Source of the DNA: Epiperipatus broadwayi
Lineage: Eukaryota; Onychophora; Udeonychophora; Euonychophora; Peripatidae
Reading direction: 5' to 3'
Assembly: GCA_028023455.1 (NCBI GenBank)
Contig: JAQFVV010006653.1
Span: 124,001-188,000, forward strand
Length of the DNA: 64,000 nucleotides
Positions 23,945 through 34,142 of this stretch are shown piece by piece. A program made the position numbers and the translations under genes. Each line of letters begins with the position of its first letter. Positions within the stretch are counted from its first letter, which is position 1. Under the pieces are notes generated by a model. It saw nothing but the letters and a program-made list of their open reading frames with translations, was not told the origin of the DNA and did not search any database.

Positions 23945-24012
23945 TCTCAGATCCAAAGCTCCTCACTGACGAAGGCCACAAGCCAGAAACTAGTCTGGGG
24001 ATATTGGATGAG
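23945..24012 (+). ncRNA. Hammerhead ribozyme-like motif in family A, core intact
   Basis: CUGACGA at 23966-23972, stem II 23974-23984, GAAA at 23986-23989, stem III ACUAGU 23989-23994, C at 23995 (predicted cleavage after this base) and stem I 23960-23965 with 23996-24001, extended by AUCCAA/UUGGAU. It mirrors the motif at 23589-23653 within the same inverted dimer, so a read-through transcript of either strand would contain one motif in sense. Confidence 0.75.
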
Positions 24013-24463
24013 TAGGCATTAGATAGGAATTTTATGCACAAGCCTTCTGGCATCCATTGATTAATCTGTTTAGCACAGGTGGCACTACTATATGGAGTTT
24101 TGCTTTGCTTTGTTTATAAACAGTTATGTGCTAGTATTGGAGATGTGATCATGTGATTTATTAAAATGCATAGACTTATTTTTCGTTAATATTTTTTTTT
24201 GTCAAAAGCACTTCATTCAAGTTTAATTCTATGATTCATTTTACCATTATGTTACCATATGTATTAATAATCTAGCTAAGTTATTTGTGATTGGTAACTG
24301 CTTCTAATTGACCATTATTAGTCTTTATTTTTTTCTTCAGAGAATAATCATTGAACATTACTTTATACTTTTTAGGATTTATCTTTAATCCTTCTTTCTT
24401 ATTTTCATTTAATAATTATTGCTAACATTTCCCAAAGCTCTGTCTGAAGCATTATTTGTAAAA

Positions 24464-24751
24464 CTAACCCACATCATTTGCAAAATCTAAATGACTTAAA
24501 TAATATTCATTAACTTTATTTTTTTTAGCTTCCCTTTTTAATTCACAAAATATTTTTTGTAAAACTACTGTAAAAAGTTTTGGAGATGTGTAAGCACTCT
24601 GTTGTACAGCCTTCTCAATGTTAATCTTTTTCGTATCATTACATAATCTAATTTTTACTGTTGCATTTTGATAAATATTCTTCAGAATATGACTTTTTCT
24701 CAGATCTATATTTTGACAATTCCAATAAATACTTATAGAATCAAATGCCAA
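24464..24751 (-). pseudogene. RTE reverse transcriptase fragment (motifs A to C)
   Basis: 95 codons. Residues 2-5 FDSI are the end of motif A, LFTVVLQ follows a decayed motif B (QQSAYTSPKLF in place of RQGDSISPKLF), and the end LDFANDVG replaces the catalytic FADD with FAND. It aligns end to end with residues 17-113 of the frame at 30190-30849. Loss of a catalytic Asp and of the usual RQGD glycine and aspartate marks it inactive. Confidence 0.8.
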
Positions 24752-25439
24752 ATCTACAAATCCAAAATCTAATAGGCACTCATATTGTTTTTGTAACTTC
24801 TCTCAGTATTTGAATGAGATCTACTATGCTAAAGCCACTTTTAAATCCAGCTTTTTTGTTTGATTAGTTAGAATCCAAGATTCATTATAAATGAATTATA
24901 ATTATCTTGGTAAAGATTTTATATAGAACTGTAATTTCTAGTATCTTCTTTATTAGCTTTCTTAAAAATCAGTATTACTACTGCATTCCTTCAATCATCT
25001 AATCACCATTTACATACTTGGTATATAACTCTGCCACTAATTTTTCTATTTTTTTTTCCTGCTTTTTTAAAGATATCAATTGTAATTCCATTATTGCTTC
25101 AAGCTTTTCATTTCTTTGTGGATTTAATTTTATATCTCATTTTATTTAAAGTGCTATGCAATTAGCATAATAACTATAGGAGGTGTTTTGTATTCTTTTT
25201 CTTTATCACTGTATAATTTTTTTATAGAACTCTTTCATATATTTCATGATGTTACATCTCTTTTTAATAATAATTCCATCTTTTTTTATTGCAGAAATAA
25301 TTTTTCTTCCAATAGCAAGATATTTATTGTTTTACATTTTTGAGACTTTCCTTGGCAATGCACAATTGTATTTTCTTAAGTCATTATTAATTTTTTCATA
25401 TCATTTTACAAAACTCTAATAATTATTAAGGTTAAATCC

Positions 25440-25805
25440 TAATGTGTATATATGTGCTGACCATGAACTTAATAAGAATTAATGTTTACAACTTTAAATT
25501 GATTCAAAATATTTTTTATTATAAAATCTAAGTATTAACTCGCTGTGAATCAAAAGATTTCACGAATGTTGATTTCTAAATGAGATTGTGGACTTAATTA
25601 GTGAAGAACTTACTAGCTTCACACTCTCAAATCAAAATGCTTTAAATTTGCCTGTATAATTAGAAAGTAGGTTGAAGATAAGACAGCTGCTCTTTATAAA
25701 GTCGTAATCTTGTGGTAAAATTAAGCACTCAAGGCACATAGTATTAAAGCCTTATAGGTATTTATGTGCTGACCATGTACTTAATAAGAATTAATGTTTA
25801 AAACT
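25440..25805 (+). repeat. Family E copy with terminal direct repeats, inside RTE
   Basis: 'tgtgctgaccatgaacttaa' near 25450 recurs as 'tgtgctgaccatgtacttaa' near 25764, each followed by 'taagaattaatgttta'. Between them lies the E body: 'ttgtggacttaattagtgaa', 'ctagcttcacactc', 'tttgcctgtataattagaa', 'gtaggttgaagataag', 'aatcttgtggt'. The arrangement is the same as at 1599-2025 but the terminal repeat sequence differs, so only the body and architecture are shared. Confidence 0.75.
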
Positions 25806-25999
25806 CTAGTCAACTGTTTTAATGTATTATTTTTAAAAGTTTTTATATTTTTTCTTTTCTTCATATATTCTCTTGTCTCAATATAAAGTTTAGTGGTAAA
25901 TTGTTGCTCTTTTGTACCAGTTATATTTCTTGCAATAATTTATAAAATCTCAATTATCTTATTATTGATTTCAGTCAAATCTAAACCTTCTTCAAAATC

Positions 26000-26935
26000 T
26001 GTTATTATTTTAAAATGATTTGCAAGTTCTTATTTAAATTCAAAAATATCTATTATAAATAAAGACTTTCCTAATAGTTTTCATTTCTGAAGCTTGGCAT
26101 TAACATGTATCTTATATCTTATTAATCAATGATCAATTTTTATATTGAATTTTTAAGAACAATGCAATCCTGAAATATACATTTCCTATTAGCCAAAATA
26201 TAATCCAATTCTGCTATACCTTCTTTTGGATATTTCAAGGTCCACTTTCATTTAGCAATTTTTCTCAAAAAAATGATTCATAATATACACTTTTTCTTTG
26301 TCTGCAAACTCCACAGATCTGTAGTCTCACTTATTTCTATCACCAAAACCAAATTTGTCTACAGCATTTTTATCTTTCAGTCATTAATCAATTCTATCAT
26401 TAAAATCTCCCATAACAATTTGAAAATAATGTTTGATCTGATCAAAACCAATTTGTATATCCTCATGAATATCCTCTAACCTTTTCATCACAATGAAAAT
26501 TTGTAGAAATGTAAATCTAAATTATTTGCATTTGGTATATTCCATTGAATTAAATAATTAATTTTGTCTAATATATCATCAATCTCCATAATGTTGTTCT
26601 TTCACTGTTTATTTATAATGAACCTTTCTTGACTTTTGCTTCAATATTTTTGCTCTAAATCAATTGTCTCTTCACTTTTTCTTCTAACTTCACAAAGACC
26701 CACAGTGTCCCATTTAATATTAGACAGTTCTTTTTCCAATTCATGCTATCTTTATTTGAAAGTAATATGTAGTTGTAAGTTCTTAAATAAAAGGTTGCCA
26801 TTTAATGGCAGCCTGGGTCAGCAATCTTTAGCAACATCCATCTTTGGCTACCAACTGCTACTTTTGATAAAAGTTTTGCTGCCCCTGAAAATAAGGGCAA
26901 TAATTTAGTTATATCTGTCATGATTGTAAATATCT
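26000..26935 (-). pseudogene. RTE endonuclease remnant
   Basis: The minus strand holds degenerate counterparts of the plus-strand endonuclease at 17960-18640, for example the complement of 'gatcaaacattattttcaaa' near 26420 matches 'gatcagaccaaacaacattt' at 18183. The stretch 26810-26920 contains GC-rich codons, but no frame beyond about 90 codons survives. Confidence 0.6.
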
Positions 26936-27225
26936 TGGTTTAAAAAAAGTTCATATGCATTTATTTTGCCTTCAATAACTATCAGTTAAGAACTATCAGT
27001 CAATATAGAAGAAAGACCATGACGTTCTTGATCTTAAATTCAGAAATAAAAAGACAATAAACTTATCACACCAGTAGATGCATCATCTGACCATCACTTC
27101 TTATGCTTGTGTATAACTGTTTTAAAACAGGCAAAACTCATTATATATATTGCCACACACAGCAAGTTAGAATAATCAATGGATGCCAGAAGGCTTGTGC
27201 ATCAAATCCCCATCTAGTGCTTACT

Positions 27226-27290
27226 CATCCTATATCTCCAGACTAGTTTCTGGTTTGTGGCCTTTGTCAGTGAGGAGCCTTGGATCTGAG
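27226..27290 (-). ncRNA. Hammerhead-like motif in family A, broken core
   Basis: Stem I, stem III ACUAGU and GUC are present, but the core reads CUGACAA: the invariant G8 is A. It is expected to be inactive. Confidence 0.6.
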
Positions 27291-27653
27291 AGCACTGCAT
27301 ATAGATCTTAGGATCTAATGCAACCCTCCACCAACCATCTTTTATTTCCACTTAACTACAAAACTATGAGTCTTAAACTGAAAACACCTTAATGTTTTCA
27401 ATCCAAGCCCATTAGCTTATATAGCCAATTAGCTTATATAGTCATAGTGGTGGCTATGGTTATTAAAGAACCAAAGACACCAAAATGTATGGGTACTGAA
27501 CTGAGTTTAGAACCATATGACTATATAAGCTAATGGGCTTGGATTGAAAACATTAAGGTGTTTTCAGTTTAAGACTCATAGTTTTGTAATTAAGTGGAGA
27601 TAAAAGGTGGTTTCTGCAGGGTTGCATTAGATTCTAAGATCTAGATACAGTGC

Positions 27654-27720
27654 TCTCAGATCCAAGGCTCCTCACTGATGAAGGCCACAAGACAGAAACT
27701 AGTCTGGAGATATTGAATGA
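27654..27720 (+). ncRNA. Hammerhead ribozyme-like motif in family A, core intact
   Basis: CUGAUGA at 27675-27681 (position 7 is U rather than C, which is a free position), GAAA at 27695-27698, stem III ACUAGU, GUC ending at 27704 and stem I UCCUCA/UGGAGA, where A replaces G against U and so turns a wobble into a Watson-Crick pair. Stem II is weakened to GGC/GAC. Confidence 0.68.
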
Positions 27721-27829
27721 GTAGGCACTAGTTGGGCCTTTGATGCAAAGCCTTCTGGCATCCATTGATTACTCTAGTTTGCTGTGTGTGGCAATGCGTA
27801 AGTGAGTTTTGCCTGTTTTAAAACAGCAG

Positions 27830-28650
27830 ATGCATGTTGGTGAGCATCCCATTAATGTTTTTATTATGTACAGGAATGCATGGAGAAAAAATTTGGAGTT
27901 ATTCAATTCCTTTAAGATCTAAAAGAAGAATCAAAGATTATTCTTTTAGTTAAAAATAAACTCTTCCTACAGCTACAAATGATGTATATTCGCAATTAAT
28001 TATATTTTCTGATTATGATCTGGGCTTTGCTTTGCATTTAAATAACTGCAACAAACTCAAAATAATTATTACCAATTTAGATAATCATTATCTTCATAGG
28101 TAATACAATCAATACAGATAATCATAACCAATGGATATTGTCAAATAAATTATAATACAATAATAATTACACAATATTCATATAAATATAAATGCACACA
28201 TTTTTAATTTTAAAAAATTAAATAAAGTAAAAGTTAACCAATATCTAAATGACACTAACAGACTTCTGGGATGGAAAGAATGACATTCTGTTTTCTGAGT
28301 TCCAAACCCTGTTAAGAAAGCTAGTAACTTATCTAGATATCAATGCTTTATATCTCTAAGCAGATTGATGAATTGTTCATTTATACACATTTATGCATGT
28401 GAATTTTCATGGTTTAATAATAGCTGCAACAACATATAGAGATAGTGACATTAGAGCTTGATAGAATCAGAGAATCTTTTTTTTTACTTAGATGTAAACT
28501 TGCTTTCAAGACTATTTTATTATTAGGATAATTTTTTTTAAAAAAAATAGTATAAAAATTTGTGTGCTTATAACTGTTTAATAGGAAATAAATTTATTGA
28601 TTTCAATAATCCATATATAGTTATATAGAAGAGTAGTAATTAATTTATTA
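27830..28650. other. AT-rich DNA, no gene seen
   Basis: The first 80 bases may belong to the 5' end of the neighbouring RTE copy. The rest shows nothing recognisable. Confidence 0.45.
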
Positions 28651-28728
28651 AACACACAGAAAGCATATATAAATACTTTAAATAGGCTTTAACCTGTATT
28701 CAATGTGCTTTAAAATTCGTAATAATCA

Positions 28729-29043
28729 AGCATATTTTACCGATAGAGGGACCTTCCAAACCACAACACAAGGTAGTGACTTTTATAAAGATAAGAGTGG
28801 CTGTCTTATTTTTAACCTAAATGTCCACTTATATAGGTGAATCTGAAGCATACATTAATTTGTAAAGGAAATAGTGGACTTAAACAGTGGAGAAAACAAC
28901 AACTTCATGCTTCCAAATCAAGATGCTTCAACTTGCCTATATAAGTGGACATTTAGATTAAAGATAAGATGGCCACTCTTATCTTTATAAAAGTCACTAT
29001 CTTGTGTTGTGGTTTGGAAGGTCCCTCTATCAGTAAAATATGC
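28729..29043. repeat. Family E inverted pair (foldback)
   Basis: Arms 28729-28850 and 28922-29043 are close inverted complements of about 122 bp with a 71-bp spacer. Both contain 'tatataagtggacat', 'cttatctttataaaagtca' and 'ggaaggtccctctatc' or complements. The E marker 'gtggacttaaacagtggag' lies in the spacer. An additional outer match ('aggctttaacct') suggests the left unit begins near 28683. Confidence 0.8.
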
Positions 29044-29099
29044 TAAGTATTCATACCGGAACATGCTTGATGGCGCTGATGCCATCCAATGAGCTAATG

Positions 29100-29590
29100 T
29101 GCTAGAACCAATATTTATTATTGCATTGACTTCTTTATATAGTAAACATAAACATGCATAAAATTATGTTAATATTGTAACATGAGAAATTATTATCATA
29201 ATTATTTATCTTTAAATTTTTCAACAAATTTTTACACTTAAATATTTATCTGTTATAAGAGTTGACAGTCACCCACTGAAAGTTACCTGCCATCCCATAA
29301 GTATTGAATCCACATTAAAACAGACATCTTAAACTTTATGCAAACAGTTTAAAATATCTATGACAAAAAAAAAACCATTTTCAGCAACTCTTTAAATAAG
29401 AACAATGAATAAGAATATACCAGTCACTGAGTGAAAGATTTAATGTTTAACCATTTATCTCTTTAATTAATAATAGTTAAACATTATTCACTAAAAATAG
29501 GATAGTTAGCTGTGCTTGCTACATTCTAGCTGCCTAATCTTGGTTTGAAATCTGATAAAAGGTCCAAGTTATATTCAGCCCAGTTTCAAA
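29100..29590. other. AT-rich DNA, no gene seen
   Basis: Nothing recognised. Confidence 0.45.
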
Positions 29591-29609
29591 CTCCATGTAT
29601 AAATGCTTG

Positions 29610-29690
29610 TGATGTAGTGATTAGTATGTAAACCAGATGTGAAAATGATCTGGAGTTCAAGTCTTAGGTGAAACTGAAGATTAAAATTAT
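29610..29690 (+). repeat. Possible tRNA-derived SINE head
   Basis: 'gatgtagtgattagtatg' resembles an A box with the TAGTGGTTAG-type D arm, and 'ggagttcaagtctta' 30 bases later resembles a B box. Spacing fits a Pol III promoter. No cloverleaf was confirmed and there is no second copy in the window. Confidence 0.4.
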
Positions 29691-30189
29691 ATGTAAATAT
29701 GTATAAATATTGAAATTCTCTGCCCAAATGAACTTAAATTGTTGGTAAATTCTATCAATATATATATATCATTATTAACAATTATCAGTCCACTTCAGAA
29801 TGAATTTCTCTCCAAGTTCAACCCATCTTCTCTATTGTCTAGCTTCTCTATATCACCCCTGCATACATTATTTCATTCATCAATCTCACATATGGTCTCT
29901 TTCTGGGTCTTTTACAATCTCTTGGAATCTGGTTTAAGATTTTAGTTGTTAATCTATTATCATCTTGTCTAGCAATATGTTCATCCCATCTCCAGTCTTA
30001 TAATTCTTTCAATGATGTCAGTAACACCTATTTATTCTCCTACCCTTATATTGTGATTTTGATCTCTTCTTATTACTCCTAACATGCATCTCTCCATACT
30101 TCTTTGAGTGATCTGAAGTCATTGTAATGCTTTTCTATTAAGTAGTCCAAGTTTCTGATCCATAACTAAGAAATGGTAAAACACATTTA

Positions 30190-30849
30190 TTAAAAATCTT
30201 TCCTTTTCAAACACATAAACACATTTCCTTTTAGTATTAAGTTATTTCTACCAAAAGCACTCCAACCAAGTTTAATTCTATGATTAATTTCATCCATTAT
30301 GTTTCCATCTATAGTAATAATCTGACCAAGGTATTTGTAGTTGTTAACTTCTTCTAACTCATCATAATCAATCTTTATTTTCATCTTTTGAGAAAATCCT
30401 TTGAACATTACTTTAATCTTTTTAACATTTACCTTTAGTCCTTTCTTACTTTCATCTGACAACACCACAACTTTTTCTGAAACTCTGATAGCATTATTTG
30501 CAAAAACAACTACATCATCTGCAAAATCTAAATGACTTAAATAATCTCCATTTACTTTTACTCCTTTAGTTTCCCATTTTAATCCACAAAATACTTCTTG
30601 CAGCATTGCTGTAAAAAGTTTTGGAGATATGGAGTCACCCTGTCTTACATTCTTCTCAATGTTAACCTTCCTAGTATCATGTAATCTAATTGTTGCTGTT
30701 GCATTTTTATAAATATTCTTCAGAATATGACAATATCCTAGGTCTATACCTTGATGATCCAAGGTTTTAATCACTGAATAAATGCTTATAGAATCAAATG
30801 CCTTTTTATAATCTAAAAATCCAAAGCATAATGACATTCTCATATTCAT
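30190..30849 (-). pseudogene. RTE reverse transcriptase palm and thumb, open 219-codon frame
   Basis: Reverse transcriptase part of a non-LTR retrotransposon, which copies element RNA at a nicked target. Motif A DYKKAFDSI at residues 13-21, motif B RQGDSISPKLF at 69-79, catalytic FADD at 109-112, thumb motif YKYLGQII near 173-180, and HRIKLGW..FGR near 190-205. The catalytic aspartates are all present. The frame starts inside motif A's approach: the preceding codons ([19 protein letters not shown]) are in another frame, so a frameshift lies near 30845. It ends at an early stop before the W-rich tail. The protein is therefore a fragment, not a working enzyme. Confidence 0.88.
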
Positions 30850-30895
30850 TGGTCCTTTCTATAACTTGTCTTAATACTTGGATATGATCCACTTG

Positions 30896-31135
30896 TTCTC
30901 TGGAGATGAGTTATAATTATCTTAATAAAAATTTTGTATAAAACTGATAAAAGACTTCTCTGGAGATGAGTTATAATTATCTTAATAAACATTTTGTATA
31001 AAACTGATAAAAGACTTCTCTGGAGATGAGTTATAATTATCTTAATAAACATTTTGTATAAAACTGATAAAAGACTTCTCTGGAGATGAGTTATAATTAT
31101 CTTAATAAACATTTTGTATAAAACTGATAAAAGAC
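30896..31135. repeat. Four tandem copies of a 60-bp unit
   Basis: Exactly 240 bp = 4 x 60. Three units are identical; the one at 30896-30955 has aaa where the others have aac. On the minus strand each unit encodes 20 residues ([19 protein letters not shown]) and keeps the frame. The unit corresponds to the conserved RT entry [18 protein letters not shown]. The near identity implies a recent local expansion or an assembly artefact. Confidence 0.95.
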
Positions 31136-32110
31136 TGATAGGTCTGTAATTTATAATATCTTCTTTATCATCTTTTTTAAATATTAATATTGCATTCTTT
31201 CAATCATCTGGTACATCTCTATCATTTAGACATTTGGTATATAACTTTGCCAAAAATGTTTCTATTTCTTCACCTGCTTCTTTTAATATATCAATTATAA
31301 TTCCATCATTATCTGGAGCTTTTCTTTTATTCATAAACTTAATTGCATGTATCACTTCTTCATTTAAAATCCTAGGCAATTCAGATGTTATAATAGTTAC
31401 TTGTTCTTTATTACTATATAATTCTTGATAGAACTTTTTTACTCATTTTATGATATCATCTCATTTTTTTAGTAATAGTTCCATCTTTTCTTTTTATTGC
31501 AGACATGTTTCCTACCAATAACAAAATTTTGTTTTATATTCTTGAGACTTTTATTCTCTTCTACAGCTGTCCTTACTAATTCACAATTATACTTTCTTAT
31601 ATCATTATTTCTTTTCACACCATTTTAAAAATTTTGAGATATTCCATTCTTTTTAATGCATCATTTTATATATCTTCATATTTCTTCTTTTTCTCATATA
31701 ATTCTCTAGTCTCAGTAGACATTTTAGTGGCCAATTGTTGCTTTTTTTCTACCAGATATATTTGTTGCAGTTTTTAAAAGTTAATCAGTTATTTTCCTAT
31801 TAATTTTATTCAAATCTGAATCATGTTGAAAATCTGTTAATATTTGAAAACAATTTGCATGTTCTAATTTAAATTTATTACAATGCTTCTGAAGATTAGA
31901 AATATCAACTGTGAATATTGTTTTCTTAATAATTTTTGTCTGCCTAGCTTTGCTTACTAATCAATGATTATATCCTGTGTTGAATTTATTAAAAACATTA
32001 CCATCTTGAAATATGTATTTTCAGTTAATCAAAATATAATCCAATTATGCTGAACCTTCATTTGGATCCTTTCATGTCCATTTGCTTTTAACATTTTCTC
32101 AAAAAAAAAA

Positions 32111-32875
32111 AAAAAGAATTCCTAATATAGGTATATATTGTATTGGAAAGTAGATGATAATTATTCTTACATACATATAAATAAATTTACTTTATATAAC
32201 ATAATGAGTCTCAATTTTACTGCTACATTTTTAATTAGATTTAATCAATATTAAAGATGATGATGATGATCAACTTTACATCACATATAATTTTTAATAA
32301 AATACTTTTGCTATATTTTCTCATCACTATATACCGCAAACATCATCAGATGGTTGTAGTCACCTTTATCCATAAGTATTTATATATATATATATGGGGT
32401 TTGAACTATGCCATCCCTTAATTTTGAATACCACTTTCATTTCAGAAAAATATTTATGAATGTATTATCCTCAAGCAACACCAACATGATTTATCCAGAT
32501 CAAGAAGGAACTGTTCAGATATGACAAAACCACTTATTTATAATCTTAATTAGTAACCATCATTATAAATATTTTTATATAGACAGAGATTGTCATGTCA
32601 TTTTAATGTGGGAGGAGCATGTTAGCTAATTCTCCTGTCTATTTACAGGCTCTTTATTTCTGACACATATATTCTGCTTTACACAATTATTTCATAAATA
32701 AAATAATAATTATAAAAAAATGTAGTAATTATTAAAATACATAAAACAATCAAAATAGAGGTTATACATATTCCTCTCAATATAAGTAATTATATGAGAA
32801 AAAAAATCTTAAGATAATACTTTAAAAAAAAAAAAAAATTCTTAATTATTTTACCTCTTATTTACACATATATAT
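32111..32875. other. AT-rich DNA, no gene seen
   Basis: Includes a (GAT)n run near 32257-32272, a TA microsatellite near 32381-32394 and A-runs. No gene recognised. Confidence 0.5.
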
Positions 32876-32919
32876 ATATAACTGAAAAATCTTACCACGA
32901 TTTTTTCAGTAGCTTAGTA

Positions 32920-32983
32920 AACTTAAGCGAACCGGGCCAGCTGCTTGGAAGGCAGCCATGCTAACCACTAGGCCACCAACACT
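32920..32983 (-). pseudogene. tRNA-Gly(UCC)-like sequence, 3' part broken
   Basis: The minus strand reads GTTGGTGGCCTAGTGGTTAG, then an anticodon arm GCTGC-CTTCCAA-GCAGC with anticodon UCC, then GGCCCGGTTCG. The D arm with TAGTGGTTAGCAT and the anticodon arm are those of animal tRNA-Gly(UCC). The T arm stops after GGTTCG and the 3' acceptor strand is not found, so it is a truncated tRNA gene or a SINE head. It is close to the head of the family D copy at 43708, suggesting a shared ancestor. Confidence 0.65.
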
Positions 32984-32989
32984 TGACTG

Positions 32990-33230
32990 CAAGGTTATAT
33001 CAGGTGGTAATTCTGCCTTTGTCCTATAAAGTATTTGTCCTTGTTTTACCTACAGGTTAACTTTTATTTTTTTAGTATTGGTAATCTTTTACTTTTTCAA
33101 TAGTCTTGATAACTATGGGAAATGAAAAAAACAGTTTCATTATGGACAGGTAAGAATTATACTTTAAAACATTATTTCTAGTTTTTCAATAGGCACTATT
33201 TTATAATTGGAGAAGCTACATGATTCATAC
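32990..33230. other. AT-rich spacer, nothing seen
   Basis: No features recognised between the tRNA-like sequence and the Penelope palindrome. Confidence 0.4.
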
Positions 33231-33597
33231 ATATTCCAGATTATCGAAATTACTATACAGAAACAGAATTAGAATTAAAACCAATTCTTTTTTTATGTTG
33301 CACTTCAAGTATACAATAGTCAAATATGTTTAAAAATACATATATACAAGCAACAAAGATTACAAATTATAAAATTATTATATAAAAGCCTTTTTCGGCA
33401 AATTATGTTTTTTTGCCCTTTTCAATATGTCTCCACGATTTAAAGCACATACAGCGACATCTATATCAATACATGAGAGAAGCTAGATAAACAAATGGAT
33501 ATTTGACATGATCTATTATGTGATTTTTTCCCCCTCAATTCTACTACAAAATTACTCTGTTATATATATTGAATGGATATATATCCACATATATTAA

Positions 33598-33789
33598 TTA
33601 ATTAACTATCCATTCTTTATCCATTAACCACTTATTATTTAACTTAATGGATGTTTTGTATATATTCATACAGTTGTTTTTATTATACATGATGTAGTTT
33701 GTTTCATATATTTTACGTCTATTAACATTTTTAATATAATCAAGAACACTTATATTATCAATACAATTTATTTTATGTCCATACTGCAA
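33598..33789 (-). pseudogene. Penelope endonuclease C-terminus, left arm
   Basis: 63 codons from MQYGHKINCIDN to the stop. They are the same as the last 62 residues of the plus-strand frame 33846-34142, so both arms keep the same reading frame. The GIY-YIG catalytic part lies only in the spacer and right arm, so this frame is incomplete. Confidence 0.8.
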
Positions 33790-33845
33790 ATAATGAACTT
33801 ATAATGCTGATCTATCATCTTTACATCTAATGTAATTTTTGTAAT

Positions 33846-34142
33846 ATGATTTACTATGGCCAGACGTCAAAGCAATTGGGAGAAAGAGCTAAAGAACACA
33901 ATGATGCTATTGCTAGGAAAGATGATAGATCTGCATTATATGTTCATTATTTGCAGTATGGACATAAAATAAATTGTATTGATAATATAAGTGTTCTTGA
34001 TTATATTAAAAATGTTAATAGACGTAAAATATATGAAACAAACTACATCATGTATAATAAAAACAACTGTATGAATATATACAAAACATCCATTAAGTTA
34101 AATAATAAGTGGTTAATGGATAAAGAATGGATAGTTAATTAA
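33846..34142 (+). pseudogene. Penelope GIY-YIG endonuclease domain, 98 codons
   Basis: GIY-YIG nuclease of a Penelope-like element, expected to nick target DNA. IYYGQTSKQLGERAKEHNDA at the start matches the YIGQTxRxLxxRxxEH core (catalytic Tyr, Arg and His kept as Y4, R14 and H18). Then LQYGHKINCID, the conserved xxGHxIxxxx block, a RRKIYETNYIM helix carrying the catalytic Glu, and the N-rich end. The RT and the first GIY strand are missing because the copy is 5' truncated. Open frame with no stop suggests a young copy. Confidence 0.85.

Larger units (their letters stand above)
23489..24155. repeat. Family A repeat, inverted dimer with 13-bp duplication
   Basis: Left arm 'gtagtgccacctgtgctaaa' (23510 on) is the inverse of the right arm ending 'atggagttttgctttgc' near 24105. 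The arms carry oppositely oriented hammerhead motifs, and the middle holds the remainder of one unit up to 'cctattaggcaggattggt'. Identical 13-mers 'atttattaaaatg' flank it at 23476-23488 and 24156-24168. It interrupts the RTE 3' end, whose uninterrupted form is at 30180-30200. The right end keeps 'gtgatcatgtg'; the left end starts in the 'gcaaaac' region. Confidence 0.85.
23105..26935 (-). mobile_element. RTE-like LINE copy with nested insertions
   Basis: The minus strand reads endonuclease remains (about 26930-26000), linker (25980-25830), RT (about 25400-24240) and 3' tail (23480-23105). Family A interrupts it at 23489-24155 and family E at 25440-25805; removing both restores collinearity with 29.8-32.1 kb. 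Stops and frameshifts are common. The tail block 'ggtgaaacacatttattaaaa' in shortened form is shared with 30174-30195. Confidence 0.75.
27084..27822. repeat. Family A repeat, inverted dimer
   Basis: Left part 27105-27430 (minus sense) and right part 27431-27822 (plus sense) are long inverted arms; both carry 'cattaaggtgttttcag' or its complement and the hammerhead block. The left end includes the join 'ttaaaacaggcaaaactca', linking the family's tail to its head. Flanking 'agatgcat' (27076-27083 and 27823 on, within 'cagtagatgcat' and 'cagcagatgcat') is a probable target-site duplication. Confidence 0.8.
29755..32110 (-). mobile_element. RTE-like LINE, best RT copy in the window
   Basis: The minus strand reads linker (32110-31640), RT fingers (31440-31140, including NDRDVPDD near 31230), a four-fold 60-bp tandem repeat (31135-30896), palm (30850-30400), thumb and tail to about 29755, where TA-rich sequence begins. 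The endonuclease is absent, so this copy is 5' truncated. It shares its order with the copies at 17.7-20.3 and 23.1-26.9 kb. The long surviving frame suggests it is the youngest of the three. Confidence 0.8.

Noticed and set aside
30896-31135. CRISPR-like array
   Set aside because: The units are directly adjacent with no spacers and lie within an RT sequence; it is a minisatellite-type tandem repeat in a eukaryotic context.
32330-32360. CUGAUGA on the minus strand ('catcatcag' region)
   Set aside because: The following bases do not form stem II and there is no GAAA at proper spacing; chance occurrence in AT-rich DNA.
32920-32983. Functional tRNA-Gly gene
   Set aside because: The D and anticodon arms are good, but the T arm and 3' acceptor strand are absent, so it cannot fold as a full tRNA.
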